This document shows positions 41,175 to 49,599 of a DNA stretch of 64,000 nt, in pieces; the stretch's first letter is position 1; each line of letters opens with the position of its first letter. The translations under genes and the position numbers were made by a program. The notes below the pieces were generated by a model. That model worked only from the letters and a program-made list of their open reading frames with translations. It was not told the DNA's origin and did no database searches. This DNA comes from Bin5 sp965220715 (lineage in GTDB: Bacteria; Chloroflexota; Anaerolineae; Caldilineales; Caldilineaceae), in contig OZ244843.1 in the NCBI GenBank assembly GCA_965220715.1, positions 1,116,001 through 1,180,000 on the forward strand, given 5' to 3'.

Positions 41175-42644
41175 ATGATTCCGGCCCGGAACCCTGAATA
41201 TCTCGCCGGCATGGTGCGAGAACTGTGCCGTCTGCCGAGCGAAACCGAGTGGGTAGAATTCAAGGGCAACAACAGCAACCCGGAAACTATCGGTAGGAAT
41301 ATCTCTGCCCTGGCGAACGGGGCCGCCATCAATGGAAAGACGTCCGCCTCAGCCATTTGGGGGATAGAGGACGAAACGCATGCGATTGTTGGCACTACCT
41401 TTTCTCCGTCAACTGCAAAAAAAGGCAACGAACCGCTAGAGACTTGGCTGTACAGTCAGATTAACCCGCACATTGACTTTCGTTTCAACGAACTCAATGT
41501 CGATGGCCAGCGGGTTGTACTCCTGGAGATAGAACCTGCATCGCATCTGCCCGTGTCCTTCGGCGGTGAGGAGTTTATCCGAGTTGGCGGCAGCACGAGA
41601 AGACTCAAAAATTTCCCTACGAAGCAGCACACACTCTGGCGTGTTTTCGAACAGATCATTTTCGAAGATCGTGTCGCTGAAGAACAGGTCAGCGACGATG
41701 ACACTCTGCACAAGCTCTACTACCCCGCCTACTTCGATCTACTTGACAGGCCTATCCCTGACGGACGCGTTGCGATCCTCAACGCGCTCCAAGACGATAG
41801 GCTGATTACGCGCTGCGACGCCGGGGGCTGGAACATCAGCAATCTGGGAGCTGTCCTGTTTGCCCGCAACCTGAATGACTTCCCACAGATCAGACGCAAG
41901 GCCATTCGCGTCATTCAATATCGCGGTGCAGGCCGCACCGATACGATAAGGGAACAGGAAGGCACATTGGGATATGCCGTCGGATTCCCCAGAGTGGTCG
42001 AGTACATTATGGCGCTTGTACCCACCAACGAAGTCATCGAACGCTCCTTGCGGCGGTCGGTCCCGATGTTTCCCGAAATTGCGGTACGCGAACTGGTCGC
42101 AAATGCATTGATCCACCAGGACTTCAATGTTAGCGGTGCCGGGCCAATGGTGGAGATTTTCGATAGCCGTATTGAATTTACCAATCCGGGCAGCCCGCTA
42201 GTGGAAACGGACCGTTTTGTCGATTCACCGCCGCGATCTCTCAACGAAACCTTGGCTTCCATGATGCGTCGGTTCAATTTTTGTGAAGAACGCGGTAGTG
42301 GAATCGATAAGGTTGTTGAACTGGCCGAAGTGTATCAGTTGCCCGCGCCGCTGTTTGAGGCGCCCAATGGCTTTACAAGGGCAACTCTCTTTGCTCAGAA
42401 GCCCCTAAGCGAAATGGACAAGACGGACCGCGTGCGGGCCTGCTACCTGCACGCATGTCTGCGCTATGTGATGAAACTTCCCATGAATAATGCATCGATT
42501 CAGGAGCGCTTCGGTGTTGCCGGAAAGAGCGCGTCCCAGGCATCAAGGCTTCTCAAAGAATCTGTAGATGCCGGGTTGGTCGTCATAAGGGACCTTGAAG
42601 TTGGAGCCAAGAGTCGGACATATCTGCCTTACTGGGCAGTATAG
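41175..42644 (+). CDS. AlbA_2/Schlafen-like ATP-binding transcriptional regulator
   Basis: The 489-residue protein has an N-terminal AlbA_2 (Schlafen-AAA_4) domain with TEWVEFKGNNSNP and GRNISALANGAAINGKTSA, then a GHKL-type ATPase region (VRELVANALIHQDF, ERGSGIDKVVEL) and a C-terminal winged helix (SIQERFGVAGKSASQASRLL). Such proteins are annotated as putative DNA-binding or RecG-like proteins and are common in accessory islands; a few act in stress control or phage defence. It follows the DUF433 gene by 22 bases. The stop codon abuts a minisatellite. Confidence 0.85.
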   Translation: MIPARNPEYLAGMVRELCRLPSETEWVEFKGNNSNPETIGRNISALANGAAINGKTSASAIWGIEDETHAIVGTTFSPSTAKKGNEPLETWLYSQINPHIDFRFNELNVDGQRVVLLEIEPASHLPVSFGGEEFIRVGGSTRRLKNFPTKQHTLWRVFEQIIFEDRVAEEQVSDDDTLHKLYYPAYFDLLDRPIPDGRVAILNALQDDRLITRCDAGGWNISNLGAVLFARNLNDFPQIRRKAIRVIQYRGAGRTDTIREQEGTLGYAVGFPRVVEYIMALVPTNEVIERSLRRSVPMFPEIAVRELVANALIHQDFNVSGAGPMVEIFDSRIEFTNPGSPLVETDRFVDSPPRSLNETLASMMRRFNFCEERGSGIDKVVELAEVYQLPAPLFEAPNGFTRATLFAQKPLSEMDKTDRVRACYLHACLRYVMKLPMNNASIQERFGVAGKSASQASRLLKESVDAGLVVIRDLEVGAKSRTYLPYWAV

Positions 42645-42998
42645 TTTCTCAACGAGGGTATTTGTTTGACGGTTGTTTGACTGGACGGCCCGAAACAAGC
42701 ACAATTGGCCAGTCCCACCGGCTCTGTAAAGGGACTTGAAGCAGGAATTTGTTTGACGGTTGTTTGATTGAGTAGCCAGAAACAGCCACAATTGGCCAGT
42801 TTCTCCAGTTCTATCGAGGGATTTGAAGCAGGAGTTTGTTTGACCGTTGTTTGACGGTTGTTTGACTGGATAGCCAAAAACAGCCACAATTGGCCAGTAT
42901 CACCGGCTCTGTAGAGGGACTTGAAGCAGAAATTTGCTTGACAGTTGTTTGACGGTTGTTTGACTGGACGACCAGAAACAGCCACAATTGGCCGGTTT
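42645..42998. repeat. Minisatellite with nested 11-bp units
   Basis: Four units end in CACAATTGGCCAGT (starts at 42700, 42787, 42885) or CACAATTGGCCGGT (42983), giving periods of 87, 98 and 98 bases. The 11-base difference is one extra TTTGACGGTTG: unit 2 has one such copy, units 3 and 4 have two (with CCG or CAG variants). Units also share GGGACTTGAAGCAG. Unit 1 is shorter and diverged. No spacer-repeat structure like CRISPR is present. It lies immediately after the AlbA_2 stop and before DUF1638. Confidence 0.92.
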
Positions 42999-43041
42999 CA
43001 CTTCCTCTCCGGGTTTCTTCTGCGGGGTGAGGAGCATTCGC

Positions 43042-43635
43042 TTGAAAATCGGAATCATAGCCTGCGGTGCAATCGTGCGCGAACTTATCGCCGTCGCCAA
43101 TCGACGGGGCTGGGACTACGAGTTGACCGCCGTTCCGGCCCAGCTGCATAACCGCCCCGAACGCATCGCCCCGGCCGTGGAGAAAAAACTCGACGCCTGG
43201 GCGGGGCGCTTCGACCGCATTCTCATCGGCTATGCCGACTGCGGTACCGTCGGCGCGCTGGATACGCTCCTGGCCCGCTATCCCCACGCCGTCCGCATTC
43301 CCGGCCCCCACTGTTACGAGTTCTACGGCGGCGCGCATTTCGATCAACAGGCCGAACGGCAGCCGGGCACATTCTATCTGACCGATTTTCTCGCCCACCA
43401 CTACGAGGGCCTCGTGATCGAATCGCTGGGCCTCGACCGCTACCCGGAGTTGCGTGATGTCTTTTTCGGCAACTACGAGGAGTTGCTCTATCTCCGCCAG
43501 CTGCCGGACCAGGACGAAAGCGAACGCGCGCGTGCGGCCGCGGCGCGGCTGGGGCTGGCGTATAGGGAGATCGATCCCGGATTGGATGAATTGGAGCAGC
43601 GATTGGTGGAGTTGATCGAAAGTAAGCCCCGGTGA
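43042..43635 (+). CDS. DUF1638 domain-containing protein
   Basis: The 197-residue protein begins at a TTG (43042) with GAGGAG about eight bases upstream; the longer frame would translate the minisatellite tail. KIGIIACGAIVREL opens the domain, followed by LHNRPERIAPAV, ILIGYADCGTVGALD, RIPGPHCYEFYGG and FYLTDFLAHHYEGLV. Cys residues in ACGA, DCGT and HCYEF could bind metal or a corrinoid. DUF1638 proteins are uncharacterised; I recall some near corrinoid methyltransferase genes, as context only. It is the first gene of a compact four-gene cluster. Confidence 0.85.
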   Translation: MKIGIIACGAIVRELIAVANRRGWDYELTAVPAQLHNRPERIAPAVEKKLDAWAGRFDRILIGYADCGTVGALDTLLARYPHAVRIPGPHCYEFYGGAHFDQQAERQPGTFYLTDFLAHHYEGLVIESLGLDRYPELRDVFFGNYEELLYLRQLPDQDESERARAAAARLGLAYREIDPGLDELEQRLVELIESKPR

Positions 43636-43647
43636 CAACTGACCACC

Positions 43648-44619
43648 ATGCGCCGAGTCCTCTTCCTCTTTCTTGACGGCGTCGGTCTGGGGCGCGATGA
43701 CCCGGAGGTCAATCCGCTCGCCGCGGCCACTCTGCCTACGCTTTCGGCCCTTTTCGACGGCCGTCCGCTCACCGCGTCCAGCGGACGTATCAGCCACGGT
43801 GACGCGCATCTGATCCCGACCGACGCCCACCTGGGCGTGCCCGGCCGCCCCCAGAGCGCCACCGGCCAGACCGCGATCCTGACCGGCGTCAACGCGCCCG
43901 CCCGCCTTGGGGAACACTACGGTCCGCGCCCGGACCAGCGCGTGCGCGACATCCTCGACGAGGCCGGCATCTTCGCCCGCCTCCACGCGGCGGGCCATGC
44001 CACCGCCTTCATCAACGCCTATCCCCAGGGCTACTTTGACGCCGTCAAGCGCGGCAAACGCCTGCTGAGCGCAGTCCCCTACGCCGCGCGGCGCGGCGGT
44101 TTGTGGCTGCGGACATGGCGAGAGATGGTAGCGCAGCAGGCTCTGTCCGCAAATTTCACCGGCCAGGGCTGGCGCACAGAGTTGGGTTATCCTGATGTTC
44201 CACTCTACACGCCGCAGGAAGCGGGCGCGCAGTTCTGGCGACTCGCCCAGCCGGTTCGCTTCGCCTTTTTCGAGCACTGGCTGACAGACTTCCTGGGCCA
44301 CTACCGCGATCTCGGCGGCGCTATTGAGAATTTCGAACGCATTGACGGCTTCCTGGCCGGGCTGTTGGATGTGATGGACTGGCAGCAGACCCTCCTGATA
44401 GTCGCCAGCGATCATGGCAATGTCGAGGACTGCTCGACCCGCAAGCACACCGAGAACAAGGCTTTAACCATTCTCGTCGGCAGCCGGGCGGCGGCCTATG
44501 CCCAGCGCGTTCACCGGCTGGACAGCTTCGCCGATATCGTTGCCGATTTTCTGGACGAAAAAGACACCGCCGCCGGCCAATTACCGGGCCCTTTCAATCA
44601 GATGCCAACCACTTGTTAG
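43648..44619 (+). CDS. Alkaline-phosphatase-fold metalloenzyme (phosphopentomutase/iPGM-like)
   Basis: The 323-residue protein belongs to the metalloenzyme (PF01676) branch. The metal-binding FLFLDGVGLG (Asp10) opens it, the nucleophile region SATGQTAILTG lies at 70-80, and SDHGNVEDCSTRKHTENKAL near the C-terminus carries the Asp-His and His metal ligands. The cap domain is shorter than in phosphoglycerate mutase. Members include phosphomutases and hydrolases; the substrate is unknown. It starts 12 bases after the DUF1638 stop. Confidence 0.85.
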   Translation: MRRVLFLFLDGVGLGRDDPEVNPLAAATLPTLSALFDGRPLTASSGRISHGDAHLIPTDAHLGVPGRPQSATGQTAILTGVNAPARLGEHYGPRPDQRVRDILDEAGIFARLHAAGHATAFINAYPQGYFDAVKRGKRLLSAVPYAARRGGLWLRTWREMVAQQALSANFTGQGWRTELGYPDVPLYTPQEAGAQFWRLAQPVRFAFFEHWLTDFLGHYRDLGGAIENFERIDGFLAGLLDVMDWQQTLLIVASDHGNVEDCSTRKHTENKALTILVGSRAAAYAQRVHRLDSFADIVADFLDEKDTAAGQLPGPFNQMPTTC

Positions 44620-44691
44620 ATCGTTAAGAGTCCAACCGCCCGTCCCACCTACCCGCCTTTGCAAGCCATCAATCAACAGATTGGAGAAACT

Positions 44692-45594
44692 ATGGAACTG
44701 CCGCCATTCGCCAACCCCGGCCGCTTCTGGAAAGGAAATCTTCACACACACTCGACCCGCTCCGACGGGGGGAAGCCACCGCAGGAGGTCTGCAGACTGT
44801 ATGAACAGGGCGGTTACGATTTCATCGCCCTGACCGATCACTTTATGGAGCAGTACGGCTTTCCGGTCACCGACACGCGGCCCTTCCGTTCAGCCGGGTT
44901 CACGACCATCATCGGCGCCGAACTGCACAGCGGAGCCATCGAGAACGGCTCCGCCTGGCATATCGTGGCCGCCGGCCTGCCCCTAGATTTCGCGCCCACC
45001 GACCCGGAGGAAAGCGGCGCCCAACTCGCCGCCAGGGCCAAGGAGGCCGGCGCCTTTGTCGGCATCGCCCATCCCCACTGGTACACGCTTACCGAAAACG
45101 ACGTCGCTGCCTTGGGCCCGGCCCACGCGGTCGAGGTCTACAACGGGATAGCCGACGACGCCAACGACCGGGCCGACAGCTGGCATCTGATGGACATACT
45201 ACTGGACAAACGCCAGCGCTACTTCGCCTACGCAGCCGACGATGCCCATCTCAAAGAGCACCACGACTTTCGCCGCGGCTGGGTGCAGGTGAAAGCCGAG
45301 GAGCTCTCCCCCGAGGCTCTGCTGACCGCGCTGAAGGACGGCGCATTCTATTCCAGCACCGGCCCTGAGATCTATGACATCGCCTGCATCCCCGGCCAAC
45401 GGCTCGAGGTCCACTGCTCGCCCGCTGAACGCATCTTTATGACCGGCGTTGGCAGCGCCAGCCAGCGCGCCTGGGGCAACGGTCTTACAAGCGCCGAATT
45501 CGACCTGTCCGACTGGACCAGCCACTACTGCCGGGTGACCGTGCGCGACCGGCGGGGGGGCAGGGCCTGGTCGAATCCGATCTGGCTGGAATAA
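44692..45594 (+). CDS. PHP-domain (CehA/McbA-like) metal-dependent hydrolase
   Basis: The 300-residue protein begins at the ATG at 44692 with GGAG six bases upstream. Metal ligands visible are His18 and His20 in NLHTHSTRSDGG with Asp25, the DFIALTDHF motif, GAELHSGAI, and a C-terminal AADDAH. PHP hydrolases cleave phosphoesters or, in CehA/McbA relatives, carbamate esters. The C-terminal 70 residues form a beta-rich extension. It overlaps the kinase gene by one base (TAATG), so translation is coupled. Confidence 0.87.
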   Translation: MELPPFANPGRFWKGNLHTHSTRSDGGKPPQEVCRLYEQGGYDFIALTDHFMEQYGFPVTDTRPFRSAGFTTIIGAELHSGAIENGSAWHIVAAGLPLDFAPTDPEESGAQLAARAKEAGAFVGIAHPHWYTLTENDVAALGPAHAVEVYNGIADDANDRADSWHLMDILLDKRQRYFAYAADDAHLKEHHDFRRGWVQVKAEELSPEALLTALKDGAFYSSTGPEIYDIACIPGQRLEVHCSPAERIFMTGVGSASQRAWGNGLTSAEFDLSDWTSHYCRVTVRDRRGGRAWSNPIWLE

Positions 45595-46562
45595 TGAATG
45601 ACAATGTCAGTCCGGCCGTCCCGCCTTCAGAGGAAGGAGGGATGGGTCGCGCCGCTTTCGCCGTCGATGTGCTCTGCCTGGGCATCGCCTGCTACGACCT
45701 GATCTTCTCGGTGGACCGGCACATCGGCGCCGATGAAAAGATCAAGGCGACCGGCTTGACCTCCTGCGGCGGAGGCATCGCCGCAAATGCATCGATGACC
45801 GTCGCACACCTCGGATACTCCGTGGCCTTCGCCGGCTATCTGGGCCGCGATATGTACGGCGACAAACATCTCGATGAACTCAACGCCGCCGGCGTCAACA
45901 CCGACCTTGTCGTACGCGGCGAGTGGCCGACATCCCTCTCCGCCATTCTCGTCAAGCCGGACGGCTCACGATCGCTCGTCAACTACGGCCTTGGCAGAGA
46001 AATGCCGGGAGGGGAGGAACTCCTTATCGAAAACTGCCGACCGCGTGCGGTTCTGGTGGATGGACATTACCTCGCGGCAGCCGCACCCCTGGTCGCCAGC
46101 GCCAGCGCCGCCGGCATCCCCACTGTTCTGGATGGCGACACGCTCCACCCCGGCTCGAAGACACTGATGGAAATGGTGGAATTTCTGGTGGTGTCAGAAC
46201 ATTTTGCCCGCCAATACAGCCCCCAGTCCGATGTGGCGGATGCTCTGACGCAACTGAGCCGCTGCGCCCCTTCGAGTATCATTACCCTCGGCGAACGGGG
46301 ACTGTGCTGGCGCAACCGGGCCGACAGCCGGTTTGGCGCCAGCGCAGGCAGCTACCCGGCCTTCGCGATCGCGGCAGAGGACACCACAGGCGCCGGCGAT
46401 GCCTTCCACGGCGCCTTCGCCGCCGGTCTTTCACAGGGGATGGCCTGGGAAGAACTGCTGCGATTCTCTTCAGCGGTCGGCGCGCTCTGTTGCACCAGAA
46501 AAGGCGCGCGCCTTGGCATCCCCACCGGCGCCGAGGTAGCCGCGTTCCTGGCGCACAATTGA
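45594..46562 (+). CDS. PfkB family sugar or nucleoside kinase
   Basis: The 322-residue ATP-dependent kinase has the substrate-binding GGGIAANASMTVAHLG, the lid region VNYGLGRE, and the C-terminal DTTGAGDAFHGAFAAG, whose Asp269 is the catalytic base and the GAGD anion hole. The N-terminal 20 residues are a disordered extension before VDVLCLGIACYD. It shares a TAATG junction with the PHP gene. The substrate is not predictable; ribokinase-like sugars or nucleosides are typical. Confidence 0.92.
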   Translation: MNDNVSPAVPPSEEGGMGRAAFAVDVLCLGIACYDLIFSVDRHIGADEKIKATGLTSCGGGIAANASMTVAHLGYSVAFAGYLGRDMYGDKHLDELNAAGVNTDLVVRGEWPTSLSAILVKPDGSRSLVNYGLGREMPGGEELLIENCRPRAVLVDGHYLAAAAPLVASASAAGIPTVLDGDTLHPGSKTLMEMVEFLVVSEHFARQYSPQSDVADALTQLSRCAPSSIITLGERGLCWRNRADSRFGASAGSYPAFAIAAEDTTGAGDAFHGAFAAGLSQGMAWEELLRFSSAVGALCCTRKGARLGIPTGAEVAAFLAHN

Positions 46563-46925
46563 CCTGCGCCAATCACAAAAAAGTAGATGGGACGTGAGCA
46601 ATATCGGTTGCTACCCATCAGCGCCCCCGGACAGCATGGATTCCGCGTTTTTCCGCCAATTTTGGAGCTTGTAACCGATTCAGTTTTCTTGTATTGTATA
46701 GTATGGTATGGTTGCAGTAGAGTATGGTAGTATCTGTATGAGGGTATCGCCGACCAAAGATGGCGGCGGTGGAAAGGGACGGTTTCCCAGCCGTCCGTTT
46801 TATTCGTAAGGCCCCTCGCCAAGTGGCCGACAATGGGGTCTACGGGCAACAGTTCGACGCCTCTGCGTCGAAAACAAGACAGACAAAAGGACAGCCCATC
46901 CATTGTGGTTCCGGGAGGATAGATA
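46563..46925. other. Intergenic region with TATGG repeats
   Basis: About 360 bases without a gene. TTGTAA (46669-46674) and TATTGT (46692-46697) are 17 bases apart and may be a promoter. From 46692 to 46745 the sequence has many TAT-containing steps (TATAGTATGGTATGG, then AGTATGGTAGTAT). It may be a flexible or protein-bound site upstream of the PhyH gene. Confidence 0.5.
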
Positions 46926-47792
46926 ATGACGATAGCGGCTCCTGAGCGGCAGTTCGACGACGGCGTTTCTGGTGACTACCCGCCGGGTCTGTATGATCCG
47001 ACCGGGGTTGTCGCAGGTGTCGACGGCTTTGCCGCTGTGACCGATGCGAATGTGGCCCAATTTCACGAGCAGGGCTTTCTGATTGTCGAAAACGCCTTCA
47101 CGGCGCAGGAATTGCAGGTGGCGCTGGACGGGCTGTTTCACCTGTTGTCGGGCGCAGTGGAGGAGTTCGATGGCATTCAATACGAGCAGGCTTCTGCGGG
47201 TGTAGCGGTCGAAGGACTGCCGCCTGAAAAGAAGCAGGACTATGTGCGCAAGTTTATGAGCTTCGTCGACTACGACGATCGCCTGCACAACTTCGCGCAT
47301 CATCCGCTGCTACTGGCGCTGGTTGAACGCCTTATCGGCGAAGCGCCGGTTATGTTCCAAAGCATGGCGTTGCTCAAACCGCCCCGTGTGGGCCGGGATA
47401 AGCCCTGGCACCAGGATCACGCCTATTTTCAGTTCGAATTGGAGGCAAAGGTCGTGGGCTGCTGGATCGCCCTGGACGAGGCCACGGTCGAGAACGGTTG
47501 CATGGTCGTTGCGCCCGGCAGCCATCTGAAAGGGCCAGTCGTACATTTTCGACGGCGGGACTGGCAGATCTGCGACACGGACGTGGACAACAGTGGGGCA
47601 GTGGCCGTACCGCTGAAACCGGGCGGCCTCTTGATCTTCCAGAGTTTGCTCCACCACGGGACACCACCCAACGATACCGGGTTGCGTCGCCGGGCGCTAC
47701 AGTTCCACTACCGGCCGCAGAGCGCGCCCCGCACCAGCCACGAGGAACGACTGGCGATTTTCGGCGGCGAGGGGTTGGGGGCCGAATGCTAA
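46926..47792 (+). CDS. Phytanoyl-CoA dioxygenase (PhyH) family protein
   Basis: This 288-residue Fe(II)/2-oxoglutarate-dependent hydroxylase has the iron ligands His162 and Asp164 in PWHQDHAYF and a distal His244 in LLHHGTPPND. The Arg cluster in GLRRRALQFHY would bind 2-oxoglutarate. VNGCMVVAPGSHLKG-like sequence (ENGCMVVAPGSH) is conserved. GGGAGGA lies seven bases before the ATG. It differs clearly from the other PhyH protein in the window and is longer at the N-terminus. Substrate unknown. The gene converges on the tRNA-Sec gene. Confidence 0.92.
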   Translation: MTIAAPERQFDDGVSGDYPPGLYDPTGVVAGVDGFAAVTDANVAQFHEQGFLIVENAFTAQELQVALDGLFHLLSGAVEEFDGIQYEQASAGVAVEGLPPEKKQDYVRKFMSFVDYDDRLHNFAHHPLLLALVERLIGEAPVMFQSMALLKPPRVGRDKPWHQDHAYFQFELEAKVVGCWIALDEATVENGCMVVAPGSHLKGPVVHFRRRDWQICDTDVDNSGAVAVPLKPGGLLIFQSLLHHGTPPNDTGLRRRALQFHYRPQSAPRTSHEERLAIFGGEGLGAEC

Positions 47793-47803
47793 GCCAGGCA
47801 GTT

Positions 47804-47900
<97 letters not shown>

Positions 47901-47907
47901 GTTGGCT

Positions 47908-47936
47908 ATTGTATCGGCAGAACCGAGCGCGGTCAA
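47908..47936 (-). promoter_or_regulatory. Promoter of the tRNA-Sec gene
   Basis: On the minus strand TTGACC (complement of 47931-47936) and TACAAT (complement of 47908-47913) are separated by exactly 17 bases. The tRNA begins eight bases after the -10. This is the best-formed promoter in the window. Confidence 0.8.
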
Positions 47937-48176
47937 ATAAAGCGGCTGCGTTCAATATGAGAGTCCCATACACCGGCACGCAAGTCTGTTTTCCCCGGAT
48001 CAGCTTGCCACAAGGATAACTTTCAAACCCAGAACTATTTCTGGTCTCTGGTCACCGCACTCTACCCGAAAGTGTGGCGTGACCGTAGGCTAACTATTTG
48101 TGACTTTCTGATCGCCGAATCTTACCGAAAATTCAATACGCAACACACAACGCAGTAAGCGGTCTGGATAGATAGT

Positions 48177-49475
48177 ATGCACTTGGCTTGTCCCGAATGC
48201 GGCGCTCCGGTAGATGTAACCTCGTCGTTCACGAATTGCCCCGCCTGTGACGCAAATGTCGCCTCACACTATACACCCGCGGAGATGACCCGGACAGTCT
48301 ATCATCGCGCCCTCGAACATTATTCGATGGGGAATGATGTGGCTGCGCTGGAGGGAATCGATCAGGGGATTTCGTTGCTGGAGGCGCCCGAGTTGCACCT
48401 GCTGGCAGCTCTCATCTATCGCAAACGCGGCGAATTCAAAGAGATGCGGGAGCACGTGTCCGCCATCCCTGACGATGACATCCTGCGCAGCGAGGGCGAA
48501 TGGCTGCTACGCTCGCACCAGGAACAACTCCAATTGGGACGACGGGAGGAGGCCCGCAGACGGGGCCGCGTCAAAGGAACGCAACTCGCAGTGGGCAAGG
48601 CCAGTCGACAGTTCAGCACTGAGTATTACCCGGCCCCGCTGAAAAAAAAGCAAGTTGCAAAAAAAGGCACCTTCAAAATACGGCGCAACCGTCTTCCCTG
48701 GGCAATTCCTATCGCCGCCGCGCTGCTGGCCGTCATCTTCTTCTCGCGAGGCTCGGGCGATTCTCTGCAGACGGTGTTGCGGCAATTGCGCACTATTCCG
48801 GCCGAACTGTCGTCATTCTACTCCTCCTTCACCAGGGACGAACCGGCCGTGGAAACCGCAGCAGACGACGGGCCCGATACCGGCTCCCAAATCAACGCCG
48901 CCGCCACGGCAAATACGCCGACACCCCAGAATTCGTCTGCCGCGCCTCCAGCTCCCACTTCACTGCCGACGCCGGAACCAACGCAATCGCCGCCGACACC
49001 CACCGCCGCAAGCAGCGCCTCTCCTGACGTGCGCGCCACCATCATCGCCGCGGCGCGCGTACAGTCCTACGATCTGAACACTTTCCTCAATGATCTGGAC
49101 CGTCCCGATCTGGCCGACCTCGGCATACAGGCTTCGTGGGCCCCGGGAGCGCCCCCCGGCGAGCTGATCGTGCAGGGAACCGTAACGATGACCTCTATTC
49201 AGATCGAACTGTTGGGTCTGATGGTAGAGATCGAAGGCGTTACGTCGATTGACCATAGCGGGCTGGCGGTGGAATTGCCCGAAACCTACCTTGTTCGGGC
49301 AGGCGAAAATCTGCGGCACATTGCACTGCGGTTGTTCGGAGACGCAGACCGCTGGACTGAAATCTACGATGCCAACCAGGACCTGATCGGCGAGGATCCC
49401 AATAATCTCTGGGTCGGCCTTTCGCTCACAGTGCCTCAGGGAGAGGAGCCCCAAGAGGAACAGGTCCAGCCATGA
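48177..49475 (+). CDS. Zinc-ribbon/TPR-like/single-pass membrane protein with C-terminal LysM
   Basis: This 432-residue protein has an N-terminal zinc ribbon (Cys5, Cys8, Cys21, Cys24 in CPECG and CPACD), a helical region of about 90 residues resembling TPR (ALEGIDQGISLLEAPELHLLAALIYRKRGEF), a basic stretch, one membrane helix at about 173-190, and a Pro/Thr-rich linker. The outer part has a BON-like segment (VRATIIAAARVQ to GVTSIDHSGLAVE) and ends with a LysM (YLVRAGENLRHIALRLFGDADRW). Topology would put zinc ribbon inside and LysM outside. I know no named family for the whole. Confidence 0.75.
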   Translation: MHLACPECGAPVDVTSSFTNCPACDANVASHYTPAEMTRTVYHRALEHYSMGNDVAALEGIDQGISLLEAPELHLLAALIYRKRGEFKEMREHVSAIPDDDILRSEGEWLLRSHQEQLQLGRREEARRRGRVKGTQLAVGKASRQFSTEYYPAPLKKKQVAKKGTFKIRRNRLPWAIPIAAALLAVIFFSRGSGDSLQTVLRQLRTIPAELSSFYSSFTRDEPAVETAADDGPDTGSQINAAATANTPTPQNSSAAPPAPTSLPTPEPTQSPPTPTAASSASPDVRATIIAAARVQSYDLNTFLNDLDRPDLADLGIQASWAPGAPPGELIVQGTVTMTSIQIELLGLMVEIEGVTSIDHSGLAVELPETYLVRAGENLRHIALRLFGDADRWTEIYDANQDLIGEDPNNLWVGLSLTVPQGEEPQEEQVQP

Positions 49476-49599
49476 GTCGTGATCCGTCAAGGTCGGACCT
49501 CCCCGAATCGGCCCTGAGCGTGATCTGGCCCCATAACCTGGCCCCGACCGCACAGTTGCCCCGCCGCTGTCGACAACTCCTCCGGCGGCGAGCGAACGC

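Noticed and set aside
42645..42998. Possible CRISPR array
   Set aside because: Repeats are long, imperfect and nearly contiguous, with nested 11-base units and no unique spacers of equal length; no cas genes nearby.
42811..44448. A 545-codon minus-strand open frame
   Set aside because: It lies opposite DUF1638 and the metalloenzyme gene, which have clear motifs, and its start reads through the minisatellite. A codon-bias shadow.
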